A program made the translations under genes and the position numbers. A DNA stretch of 64,000 nucleotides. Source: Diphasiastrum complanatum (taxonomy: Eukaryota; Streptophyta; Lycopodiopsida; Lycopodiales; Lycopodiaceae). Under the pieces are notes generated by a model. That model saw only the letters and a program-made list of their open reading frames with translations, searched no databases and was not told where the DNA came from. Below are positions 1-11,991 of the stretch, in pieces (position 1 is the stretch's first letter; every line of letters starts with the position of its first letter). The stretch is taken from contig CM055106.1 of the NCBI GenBank assembly GCA_029204225.1, forward strand, positions 34,258,361-34,322,360. The letters are read 5' to 3'.

Positions 1-612
1 GAGGTATTCTGATGCAGCCAGTAACAAGGCCTAGGAAAAACACAAATTTTTTTTATCATTGGCTGGACACAGTTAATGGCTGACAGTCAATAGATTCATG
101 AGCTACGAGAAGCATGCACATTCACCATGAAGGCTTTTGTTTTATAGGAGATGCAAATGCAATCCAGGCTAAATTTATAGACTGCATCAAAAAAACAATA
201 GGCATACAAAATAATAATGCCTAGAAGTTATTGGAAGCAACCCAGTAAAAGCTTCCACAATCACGTTAACATGAATATTACTGGTAGTGTCACAATGCCT
301 CGTTCATGGAAAACTTACTGGTGATGTATGGATTTACTCCAAACTTAGAAAATGCATACGAGGTAATACTTTTGTTTATTGAATATTCAAGTAATTCTAC
401 TATATGAATTCAGTTACAAAAGCTTATCTTCAGCATACCTCCTCCAATCAAGCTAAGTTTAGCTAAAAGAGTAAAAAAATAGCTTATTATCACATACACT
501 GCTCAGCTGGCAACATAAAAAGCTGACCAAAATTGCAAACTGAAAGCATATGCAAAAGGCCAACTAATACCAAATTACAGAAAAGAGCAGTCGAGGATTA
601 CAGAGAACTCAC
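1..612. other. TPP intron 8, partial
   Basis: AT-rich sequence after the exon 8 donor. I searched the minus strand for the expected GDDRTDED exon and did not find it. No mobile element is recognisable. Confidence 0.6.
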
Positions 613-682
613 CAAGAGATTTTAGAAGAAACTCCAGAGCTTTACCCTTGTGCCATTCAATAGCTGGTCGAAATTCCAAAAC
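613..682 (-). CDS. TPP: TPP exon 8 (Lys of HAD motif III)
   Basis: Reads [20 protein letters not shown] then KSLG. It contains the family signature RPxxxWxKGKAL with the conserved Lys. His replaces the Asp normally found before KGKA. The acceptor follows TTGAGGTCAG and the donor is GTGAGTTC, leaving phase 1. No further TPP exon is visible in bases 1-612, so the remaining exons lie outside the window. Confidence 0.92.
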
Positions 683-2673
683 CTGACCTCAAGAAAAAAG
701 TGCAGCATAAAGCAGGCAGTTGCGGCCATTTTCACTAGACATAAGAATTTTGTGAAAAAAAAACATACAACAGAGCAAGTTCTAAGGCCTTAGTAGTTCT
801 ATCAACTACTGGTTGCAAATTTATCAGAACTCAATTGGGTGCAGATACCCTCTTGACCTTCAATCCCAGAAGATATAACAATAGTTTACTGACTAGCTGA
901 TAAGAGATGATGACTTTCCCTGGGAACTTTCAGACACCGATTTCAAGTCAATAAGAGCAAAAGCTTAGCTCAATGATTTGCTACGATTATAGCTTATTTC
1001 TTCTTTGGACAAGTTAGTATGAGATGAATATTACACGAATCAGAAATTTCATTCTGCATTAAGTTCCTGAATTGAGCCAATTTACAAACGGCACAAAATT
1101 CTGATTCAACCAAGTCCGCAGAACTTGTCCCCATAAAGATAGACCTTGAACTAGTAATTTCAGAATGTAAATTTTGATTATAACATGATGGTTGCATTTT
1201 GTGAAGATACTTATACTCATGGCTGACAAGAGAATATAAAAGAAACGTAAATTCTTTGCTCATGATGCAAACAGTAATTTCAAAAAACATTAGGAGGAGA
1301 TTTGAGCTGTACCTTCCTTCCCTGTATCAAAGATAAGTCTGGATACTTTTGCAGAACAGTTTGCACAATTTCAGCCAGAGTGCTCCAGTTCTGATTCACC
1401 GATGATCCAAAGGTTCTTTGTAAGTTCGAGTTTGCTCTACATATCTTATTCCAAATATCAATAAGCTCATAAGTAGACATATACCAGGTCATCTCTCTGT
1501 ACTGTTCCAACTTATCATTTGATAGTGCATATGCACCATAATAACACAGCAGCCATCACATTTCAAACATGGAGTGAAAATTGTATCTAGCCCTTCCACC
1601 TACTATGCCGCTAGCAGACAAAGGAACTAATGGTTCCAATTGAATGGAGCTTCACTCACATTATGAACGTTCAAACTTCAAATGATAGCCTACTAATGAA
1701 GACAAGAACTGCAGGATGGGAATGCTATTAAAAGGGGGTATCCTGCTTGTTCGACACTCCAAAGTTAAACTCTATTTTTTCCTGTCTTTTTATTCACGGC
1801 CTATTCAGTTGCATTCATCTTTAACCCTACGCTTATTGCACCTTTGCATTCAATGTGGAGCACCATGCTTCATCAGGTAGCTATGTCCCCTAGGAGCTAT
1901 CAAACGTTTGTCCATCTAAAGTGTTTTTCATGAACAATGATAACAAGGGTCCTCAAAATTATTCTAAGATTACTATTTTTTTGGCAGGTCTAGCTTCACA
2001 TAGGAACCTCTTAGTTGCATGTAAACAGCATATTGTCAAATGAAATCAGCATTAAAAAATTTCTGACATGATGATAAGCCAGTGCTTATCTTAAAGGACA
2101 AAAACAGTACATCCCCCACATTTGTCAAACTTGGAAGGAGATTGGACATGACTATTTAAGAAAAAAAAAACAAAAATAATGGATGACTTTATGACAAGTT
2201 CAAATTTATAAGTCTCTTGTGGTAGTGTGCATAAAAATGCTGATGTAGACTGAAGCACATATAGCTTAAAATGGGGTCTCTTGTCAAGTAATGCTTTTTG
2301 GTGTTATCTACTTGTGGGATCATAAGGAATTGAACCTCAGTGGACGAGCCCAACTCAAGCACAATACACCAACCCACCACATGCAATGCATGAGCATCAG
2401 TCCTTCCACAAAATACTAGATAGTCTCATCTCCGATTTATGTGTCACATGAAAATTGCCCTATCAAAAAACTGGATAGTGCCGCATGTTGTAGCAAAAAC
2501 CATGAAGCGCAACAATTGAATGGTACACAACTTTTTTACAAGCTCATTTTGGTTCATGCTACAAAGCGCTTTTGAAAAAGAAAAATTAGCACGACATCCC
2601 CCAAATGTGAGTTTTCTGGATGATTTTATTTTTTATACAGTGTTTGGATTGATTTCAAAGAAAATTATAAAAT

Positions 2674-2727
<54 letters not shown>

Positions 2728-2859
2728 TGTTCTACTTTCATTCGTAGCTAGTTTATAGCATTTTACAGCCACGTCCTCCTATGGATGATGCTCCCACTGT
2801 TGCTTGCACATATTTTTATTTCTGGTCTTATGCACCCACGGGTGCTTTCTTTCTTTCTT

Positions 2860-2918
<59 letters not shown>

Positions 2919-5900
2919 TTAACTGGACACAGGGTACGGCTGCTGAGGGTGTGGCTGCTGACAGGGTTGCTAGCACGACTGCTGACAAGGCAGATGACAG
3001 GGCGTGGCTGAGTCACTCTTCCCTAGTCCAGCTGGAGAGATTTTGCTTCCGTAAGTCTATTTGGGATGCCCCGAGTAAGTGCAAACTGTTTGACACCATC
3101 GTCACCCCTTCAGCCTTGTATGCGGCTGAGATATGGTGTACAGGACTATCATCTTCACACTGGTCCAGCATTTCACACTTACATACCACCATGTTAGCTT
3201 GCATGATACGAGTGAAGCTCTCAGTTCCACATGAAATCATCCTTGCGGAGTTTGCCACCCCCCCATGCAGATTGAGGCAGCCTTCCAACCTATCACGTAC
3301 ATCCATAAAGCTCAGGCACTTCTCGAGACAGAGCAAAGATATACGCGACTTGCACTCATGTCCTCTCATCACCTTCAGACCTAGGGACACCGGCTTTGAT
3401 GGTTCTCTCAGGCATCACACTTCCTCATGGAAGCATTTGGTATCACAGTTATGGACTCGGCTCATTACATTCGCCGCGTCCATTTACATTTACTTTGCTT
3501 TATGCATAAGCAGGCCTTGTGTTACGAGCTCGTAACCAGTGCCGAACCCTAGAGAACACAGATAGGAAAGATACCACAGTCAGGGTCATGTCTAGCGTAC
3601 ACGACCAACAGGGCAAGACAGTGTGAGTAGTGTGCCCCAGCACGGTCCATAGCCATGGCGGGCATAACACAGCCTAGGGACCCTATCAGCAGGATAGGGC
3701 CTCCAGTTGGATCCCGACGTGCAGTCGGCCACGACAGTGACATGTGGCTGACACTTGGCAGTTGCATGCTACCAGTCCTCACACTGGGCTAGGAGGGGCT
3801 TACTCTATATCAGGGAGTAGGCAAGGTTGGGTGGATCAATGAGTGTTTGCCCTACTGTGGTGTTAGGATCTATTACACTGGTAGCTGGAGCATTCGTGAG
3901 CCCAAATGGCATCACCTTAAACTCATGATGACCACTCCTCAGGTACTGAAGTTGGCATTAGCCAATTTCAAGTCCAGTGTGGATGACTCGTTCGCTGAAC
4001 TCAAGAGCTTGATTTTGAGTTCCGCGAAAGGAAGCCTTCCCTCCACTTCTCAGCTGTCCCCTTCTCCACTTCCATCAGTTTCGGGTAAGACTTTACGGTC
4101 TCACCCCAGAGTTTTTAAAGATTTAAAGCCTCCTACTTTTAATCGGGAAGAGAAGGATAGAAATGTAGATATTCTACAAACCTTCCTCAGCAAATGGAAG
4201 AATATTCATGCTCTTAAACAGACCCCTGACCATTTGCAAGCTATTGAGGCCAGTCTTTCCCTAGGGCTTATGGCCTATAAGTGGTGGTTAAATCTCCAGG
4301 AGACTGGGCAGACTCCCCGGTCATGGAAAGCTTTTGAAGAAGCCTTCCTAAGAGAATTCCTACCTGAAAATGAACTTGATAGAGCCTGGGAAAGAACAAT
4401 AATGGAGAAGTCCCTCATCCAATATATCTCACACTATCGAGAAGCAATTTTAAAAATTAAAAATATGGATGATTATCAGAAAATCAGGGGATTTGTCCGT
4501 GGCCTCAAAGATGAATATAAAGTAGAGGTCCAGAGAAACTCGCCTACTACCCTTGAGCAAGCTCTCAGATATGCTCAAATCTATGATGATTCAGTGGGTA
4601 GGAAGAGAGCGAGACAGCAGCCACTTTTTGAGCAGCCTCCTCAGAAAGACTTTCAATTTATAAAGAAATTTTTAAAAAGGAATCAAGATAAATTTAAAAG
4701 TGAAGCTCCTCAGAAACGCCCTTCACTCATACAACCCTTAAAACCAGATGATTTTGAGAAAGCCAAACAAGAACGTTTGTGCTTTGTGTGTATGGGCAAG
4801 GACACACAATCAAACAGTGTCCCAAGGGGCCTTTCACTAAAAAAGATAAGAAAAATAAGAAACAAGTTCATCTTGTTCAAACTGTATGTTTCCCCAGTGA
4901 CTCGGCAGTTTCCGAGATCAAAGTGTATCATGAAGATCATGAACACTGTTGCCAGCTGACCTCTGCAATGCTAGCGAGACCCTTCAGCTTCGGGCCGCAT
5001 GACCTAGTATGGGTAATGATGCTATATGGGTCAGAGTTGACCGTCTGACCAAAATGGCTCATTTTATTCCGACCAAAACAATCGTTAGAGTCCAGAGTTA
5101 GCGAGGTTGTTTGTAGACGGGCTATTTAAATTGTACGGTCTACCTTACGGCATAGTCAGCGACCGGGACAGTAAGTTTACTGGAAATTTTTGGAGGGCAG
5201 TATTCCATCATCTCCATACTAAACTTAATATGAGTACCACCGACCATCCTCAGACGGACGGTCAAACAGAAAGGGTAAATCAAGTGCTGGAGGATATGCT
5301 TCGTGCATACGTCAACAAAAAGCAGACTAATTGGGAGGAGTATCTCTCGATATTAGAGTTTGCTTACAACAGTACCAAACATTCAGCTACGGGATACAGC
5401 CCATTTATGCTGATGTACGGTTTTCAGCCACGCTCACCCACAATTGTAGGGTTTAAACAAGAAAAAGTTGAAGCAGCCAGAAACTTTTTAGAGGACCTAA
5501 ACCAAATGATAGAACATGCTAAGCGTAGCATTAGGCAGTCCCAGGATCGAGCCAGGCATTATGCAGATCCACACAGACGGGATGTGCAGTTCTCCACTGG
5601 TGAGAAAGTCTACTTGAGAGTCCCAGTTGACTCTAAAACCCTCAAATCAGGAGTGTGTGCTAAGTTGTCTCCAAGGTATTGTGGTCCCTTTACCATCAGT
5701 AGGAGACTAGGCGAGGTCACCTATGAACTAGAACTCCCACACAGCAGTAAGGTTTTTCCAGTCTTTCATGTAAGTCAGTTACGAAAAGCCTTGACCAGAT
5801 CAGACAATCTGGTAGGGGACAGTGTTCTAGTTCTCCCATTGGATCCTCAGCGACCTCCACATGAACCAGAGGAGATTCTTGATAGTAGAGGGACGCAGAC

Positions 5901-8900
5901 TCGTCATACTCTATACCGAGAATATCTGGTTAAGTGAAATGATCAGCCTGTTGAGAATGCCACTTGGGAAAGAGGCAGCGTCCTTCGCAAGATTTTTCCA
6001 GACTTTGTCTTAGAGGACCAAGACGGTTCTTAAGATGGAGGGAGTGTTACGAGCTCGTAACCAGTGCCGAACCCTAGAGAACACAGATAGGTCAGATACC
6101 ACAGTCAGGGTCGTGTCCAGCATACACGACCAATAGGGCAAGACAGTGTGAGTAGTGTGCCCCAGCACGGTCCATAGCCATGGCGGGCCTAACACAGCCT
6201 AGGGACCCTGTCAGCAGGATAGGGCCTCCAATTGGGTCTCGACGTGCAGTCGGCCACGACAGTGACACGTGGCCGACACTTGGCAGTTGCATGCTACCAG
6301 TCCTCACACTGGGCTAGGAGGGGCTTACTCTATATCAGGGAGTAGGCAAGGTTGGGTGGATCAGTGAGTGTTTGCCCTACTATGGTGTTAGGATCTAATA
6401 TACCTTGGGCCCTTTTTTATTCATTAGTGACACTTAGACTATATGGTTGGCCTTTGGCCTTATTATTCATTATTAGGCCATTTGGACATATTACTGGAGA
6501 GTGGGGGGCTTCTTGGAGGGCGCACTATTTTCTCTCCCAGTTGGGCCCTAGCATCCGGAAGCTTCCTTTTAGGGCTTCCTCTTGGCTACAAGTAGGGAAA
6601 CTGTGTCATTTGTTATTCAGTTGATGATATTGATCTCTCTCTTTAGTCTCCTTAATCTCTCTCTTTCCTGCTTTCTAGGTCTTCTTTCACTCCTCTCACT
6701 ACTGCTCCCCTCTCTCTTTCATCCTCCACTTCCACATTGTCCTCACACCAATCCACAGCTCCTGCCACCGCACCCATTCCCTACACTCCCTCCAAATCAC
6801 TTGAACTCTTTTCGTCTTGGGAAGCAGACCAAATGAGAGAAAATTTCCAGCTCAAGCAAGAATTTACATAGTTGAAAGAAGTCGTGGTCTCCTTAGTAAA
6901 GGAAAAGAACCTGTTGCAGTCTAAAGTCGCCTCATTGGAGCACGTGATCAACACTAGGCAGGTTGCAGCCTCGGAAACACACACCACCATGATTCGGGAG
7001 CTCGAGCACAAAATTGAACAGCATAAAGATTTATGGGCAGCAGTCTTGAAGAAAGGAACCAAACCTAGCACCCCCATTTTCTCAGTTATCTCAGCCACCA
7101 TTTTGGAAGAGTGGTCAAGGGAGCAAAAAGCTCATAACATCAGGGTTCGTGGGATACCGGACACACAAGATGCCATTGCCAAAGCTACGAGATTTCTCGA
7201 GACCACTCTAGGACATGTGACAGATGGGCTAGATACAGCTTGGAGGACCACCAGGATGCAGCTACACTGATCGTCCGCTTCACATCCCTAGACAGCCGCA
7301 GAGAGGCCTTACGCTGTATAGCCCAGTTACGTGGCACTGCCAAATTTATGGATGACGATCTTACCTACATCCAGGTTGAGGAGAGGTGTAAAGCCTTCCA
7401 GGCGGCTCGAGAGACTGGTAGACGAGTCATATATCGAGATGGTCAAATACGATTTGTTGTTGGCACCCCCAGCCATTCCTAGAGCTAGGAATTCAGGGCC
7501 CCCGGGATTGGTGGGAGCATCCCGGGGCCCCATCCATACCATCTTCAGATTGGGGTATGGAATTGTGATGGCATCCACTCATCCTCTATAGCAGGTGATC
7601 TGATTGACTTTATCACTGGACAAGACCTATTGTTTTTTATGGAGACTCACGAGAGCCAGGTACGCGGTTTACCCACCTTCCCAGGATACAGATGGGATTC
7701 AGTATACAGATCTGAGACTAGATCAGCTAGTGGTCGTGGTTCGGGAGGAGTGGCTTGTCTCTAGAGAGAGTCCCTTCATCAGATGTTTGAGTTCGTCAGG
7801 CATGATGAGCATGCACGGTATATTTGGCTTCGTATCACTAGACAAGTGATTGGTTTGGACAGGGACGTCTTCATTGTTGCCTGCTATTTTCCTCCAGAGT
7901 CCTCCTTTGCTGAGGGGGTTGGCTCACCTTACTTGGACCTTTCAGTGGATATCATCAGATTTGCAGAGCAGGGGCATATTTTCCTCACTGGGGATTTTAA
8001 TGCCCGGATAGCTTCATGACAGATAGAGTTCCATGATGCTACAGATCAGCTGCGAGTTCATGCCCTAGATAGTGATAGATTGGGGATCACCAGGATCTCC
8101 GATGATGGACCGGGACCTATTACTTCATATGCTGAGTACCTGTTGCAGTTTGGTGAGGCACATGAGTTACCATTTATAATGGCCTACCTCACTGGCCTAA
8201 CTCTGGCAGCTATACGTGTCACCCTCACAGTGGCAGTCATAGTGTGGTTGATTACCTCATGGGGTCACTGTCATCCATTTCTCTCATTCACAGCTTCCGT
8301 ATCTCCCATACCACCCTCTCTGATCATTCGTTCCTATCCTTCGCTACTGGCCACCTTCCACCACCACAACTTCAACACCAGTCCACCATCCTTTCCCCGT
8401 GGACCCAAATACACCTTCCATCCCCTCTCTATCCCACTCTACCAGGAATCCCTCACCTCCTTACTTCACTCTTTTCCACACAGTGAATCACTGGAATCAC
8501 AAGCCGCCTTCCTCACCACCTGTCTCCGCTCTGCGGCTACTTTGGCTTTCCCCTCTAAACCTCATAAACACAAACCAGTCCATCCACGATCATCCCGACC
8601 TTTCCACCCACCATGGTATGACGCAGAATGCCGATCCCTTCACCACTCTGTCACACATGCTCGTTTCCACGCCCGCCATCTCCGCTCTTCACGGTAATTG
8701 TACAACCGCACACTCCGTCGCAAAAAACGTGCCTATGACGACTCCGAAGGAAGCCGTCTTGTGAACCTCCTTCACAGCTCCTCCTCTAGTGCCTTTTGGT
8801 GTAAGTTTATCCCTCGTGCCCCTCCCCCTCTTTTGGACGATTTACATATTTGGACCGACTATGCTACCCAGCTTTACACAATACCCACTGATACGCCCAT

Positions 8901-11221
8901 CTCCATCTCTCCTCAACCTTCAAACTTCACCTTCTTCACCCCTGACTTGGTTCGGGCAGCAATCAAAAAACTGAAAACCCACCGCACCAGAGACATTGAA
9001 GATCTTGAGTCTGAGCTACTGATTCACGCCCCCGATACCCTTGCCCCTACATTATCCAATCTCCTTAACCATGCTGTTGTTGAGGGCTTCCCATCCTCTT
9101 GGTGCACCAACATCATACATCCTATCCATAAAAACGGTGACCCCATGGTACCTGGTGATTACCGCACTATTATGATTGGACATGTCCTCGCAAAGATATA
9201 TGGCGTCATCCTCCAGTCTGCAATTAGCTCAGAAGCAGAGTCCAGGAGATTACATGCTTTAGGTCAGGCAAGGTTCCGCGCTCATTATTCCACTACAGAT
9301 CACATATTCACACTCTGAACCATCATTGAGGAAGCTAGACATAGGCAAGAAAAGGTTTATTGTTGTTTTGTGGACTTCAGGAAAGCCTTTGATTCTGTTC
9401 CACGCTCTTTACTTATCCAGAGACTTCGAAACCTAGGTTTCTCTACAGATATTATTCTAGCCGTCATGGCTCTCTATGAGAGGGTTTTGCGTTGCTTTCG
9501 TCATGGTAGTGGCATTTCTGAGCAGATCTGGAGAACTATTGGGGTTAAGCAGGGATGCTCTCTCTCACTAGTTCTCTTTGGATTATATATTGACGAGCTA
9601 GAGCAGGTCACTCAGTGTGGTGGGGACGGTTGTCGGCTGGGAGATGTTTTGATTGCCATCCTTCTTTATGCGGATGATGTGGTACTAGTCTCCTGTACCA
9701 GAGAGGGATTACAAAGACAGTTGGACTGTCTACACACTTTTTGTACTCAGTGGGGTTTGGGGGTGAACATCTCGAAGACCAAAGTTATGGTCTTCAATAC
9801 CTCTCGGGCCTTCATGCAGCGCCAGGAGCTTACCTTCGATGGACAGTCCCTAGAGGTGGTTTCTTCATACACTTACCTGGGCGTGCTCTTCTCTGGCCCT
9901 ACCTTCAGTATGAGACAAGCGGCTACTTCTAGACTTGGGAAGGGCCACTCTTCCCTAGTCCAGCTGGAGAGATTCGGCTACCGTAAGTCTATTCGGGATG
10001 CTCCGAGTAAGTGCAGACTGTTTGACACCATCGTCACCCCTTCAGCCTTGTATGCCACAGAGATATGGTGTACAGGATTATCATCTTCAGACTGGTCCAG
10101 CATTTCACGCTTACAGACCACCATGTTGGCTCGCATGATCCGAGCGAAGCCCTCGGTTCCCCATGAGATCATCCTTGCGGAGTTTGCCACCCCTCCATTC
10201 AGATTGAGGCAGCCTTCCAGCTTATCACATACATCCAGCGAGCTCAAGCACTTCCTGATAGCGAGCAGAGATATACGCGAATTGCACTCATGTCCTCTCA
10301 TCACCTTCAGACTCAGGGATACCGGCTTTCATGGTTCTCTCAGGTATCACACTTCCTCATGGAAGCATTTGGTATCACTATCACTGATCTCCCTTTGGGT
10401 ACACACTAGTACATTGTCTTCTGGACTATCACACGGTCTTCGTTTCACTTTGGGACAGTTCAGAGTCTCCTCACATCAGTTGGCTATTGAGACAGGCAGA
10501 TTCCAGGGTACACCACGAGAGGAGAGACTATGCCTGCTGTGTCCCCTACATGAGATAGAGTCCGAGGAGCATTCCATCTTCAGATGCCCCATATATTATG
10601 AGATTAGAGGGAGATATCATTGTTTATTCCATGACATGCTTACTACACTCAGAGCACTGATGGGATATGAGGACTCTCGCTGTGTTGCACTTATGCTACG
10701 AGAGATGGTCTTGCTGCGCCAGGATATGTACCAGACAGCTCACCAGCCACATCCTAGCTCTCAGGCTCAGATTACGTCTTTCTTCACCAGGAGATGGACA
10801 CAACCCAACGACGATGACAACGACATACCACCTCACCGATGTCAAAGACAGTGTATCACTCATAGTCGTGCAGCAGCAGTTCACACTTCTCGCTTTGTTA
10901 CGAGAGTAACAGTTTTCACCCTCCTAGACGACGTCAGTGACGGTCCATACCTCCTGATACAGCTCGTATTACGTCTTTTTTCAGCAGAAGCACTATCTGA
11001 CACTATCTGATACTACTCTACTCTACTCTACTCTTGGCAGCTATTCTTTCTCCCACTTATGGATAGTTGGCGGTTTGTAGTTTACTGTTATATTACTCAT
11101 TTCTCTTTTATGCATAGTTTTTTTTCTTGGAGATGTTTATATACGCTCCCATGGTTTTCACAGACTTGACATGTACTCCTTTTGGTCTTATATGCCTTTT
11201 GGCATGGAAAAGACATCAATA

Positions 11222-11301
<80 letters not shown>

Positions 11302-11945
11302 CAACATAGGCAGGTAGGATTGTTGCCTACTTGGCAGCAGCCTTGGCCTGCCAAGCAGGCAGTCCTGCCTGCATCCCCCTCTGATGGCATTGGGCCCTCC
11401 AATGGTCCTGCCTCGCCTTCTCCTTCTACCATTATAATACCTATAGATGAGGCTAACACCCTCATGGCTTCCACTACTCCTTTCCATTCTTCTGAGATGT
11501 ACTCTTTCTCCAAAGCCATTGAAAATTTCCTAACCTACGAAATGAAATTTGAGGTCCACATTCTTAAGTAGAAGTCAAGCTAACTTAGGGATGAGAATAA
11601 TCGAATGTGAACGGAGGTTGGAACATATAACATAAATTTTTAATAGAATCGAGGCAGCACGATGACAAAAGGGCTTCAACAAACAGTATCAAAGATCCAA
11701 GAGTTGGTCCAACACAAAGAAGTTATCAAAACAAGGGCCTCTTTATTCAAAAAGGACGACAGCAAGACTCCCCCACATATGACCAGTTTTATTGTTGCTA
11801 CTCTTACGTGAACAAAATTCAATGTGAGGGTTAGGGGTATCCCCGATGCCCAAGATGCAATGCAAAAAGCCCGTAGTTTCTTGGATAGTACCTTTGGCCA
11901 TACTGCTGATGGATTGTGTGTTAGATTACTTGCGGATCTATTCGT

Positions 11946-11991
<46 letters not shown>

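Larger units (their letters stand above)
3520..6402 (+). mobile_element. Ty3/gypsy element, internally deleted, with LTRs and TSD
   Basis: Two 358 bp LTRs (3520-3877 and 6045-6402) flank an internal region with gag and the integrase end of pol. The 5 bp CCTTG at 3515-3519 is repeated at 6403-6407, a target-site duplication that proves insertion as a unit. Protease, reverse transcriptase, RNase H and the start of integrase are missing: sequence jumps from gag to integrase near 5010. At 2.9 kb it is a non-autonomous derivative that would need enzymes from a relative such as the copy at 26.9 kb. Confidence 0.92.
6615..11224 (+). mobile_element. LINE A, near full length, decayed
   Basis: A non-LTR retrotransposon with ORF1, an apurinic-type endonuclease, a reverse transcriptase and a C-terminal zinc knuckle. 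The 5' border is uncertain but lies in pyrimidine-rich sequence (6620-6720). The 3' UTR ends with AATAAAG at 11218-11224, directly followed by 37 TC units. There is no poly(A) tail. It sits in TPP intron 6 in the antisense direction. Confidence 0.88.

Noticed and set aside
2520-2988. Open frames rich in Ser-Leu or Arg-Glu repeats
   Set aside because: They are translations of (TC)n tracts, as are similar frames at 11.2, 32.6 and 37.8 kb. They are not genes.
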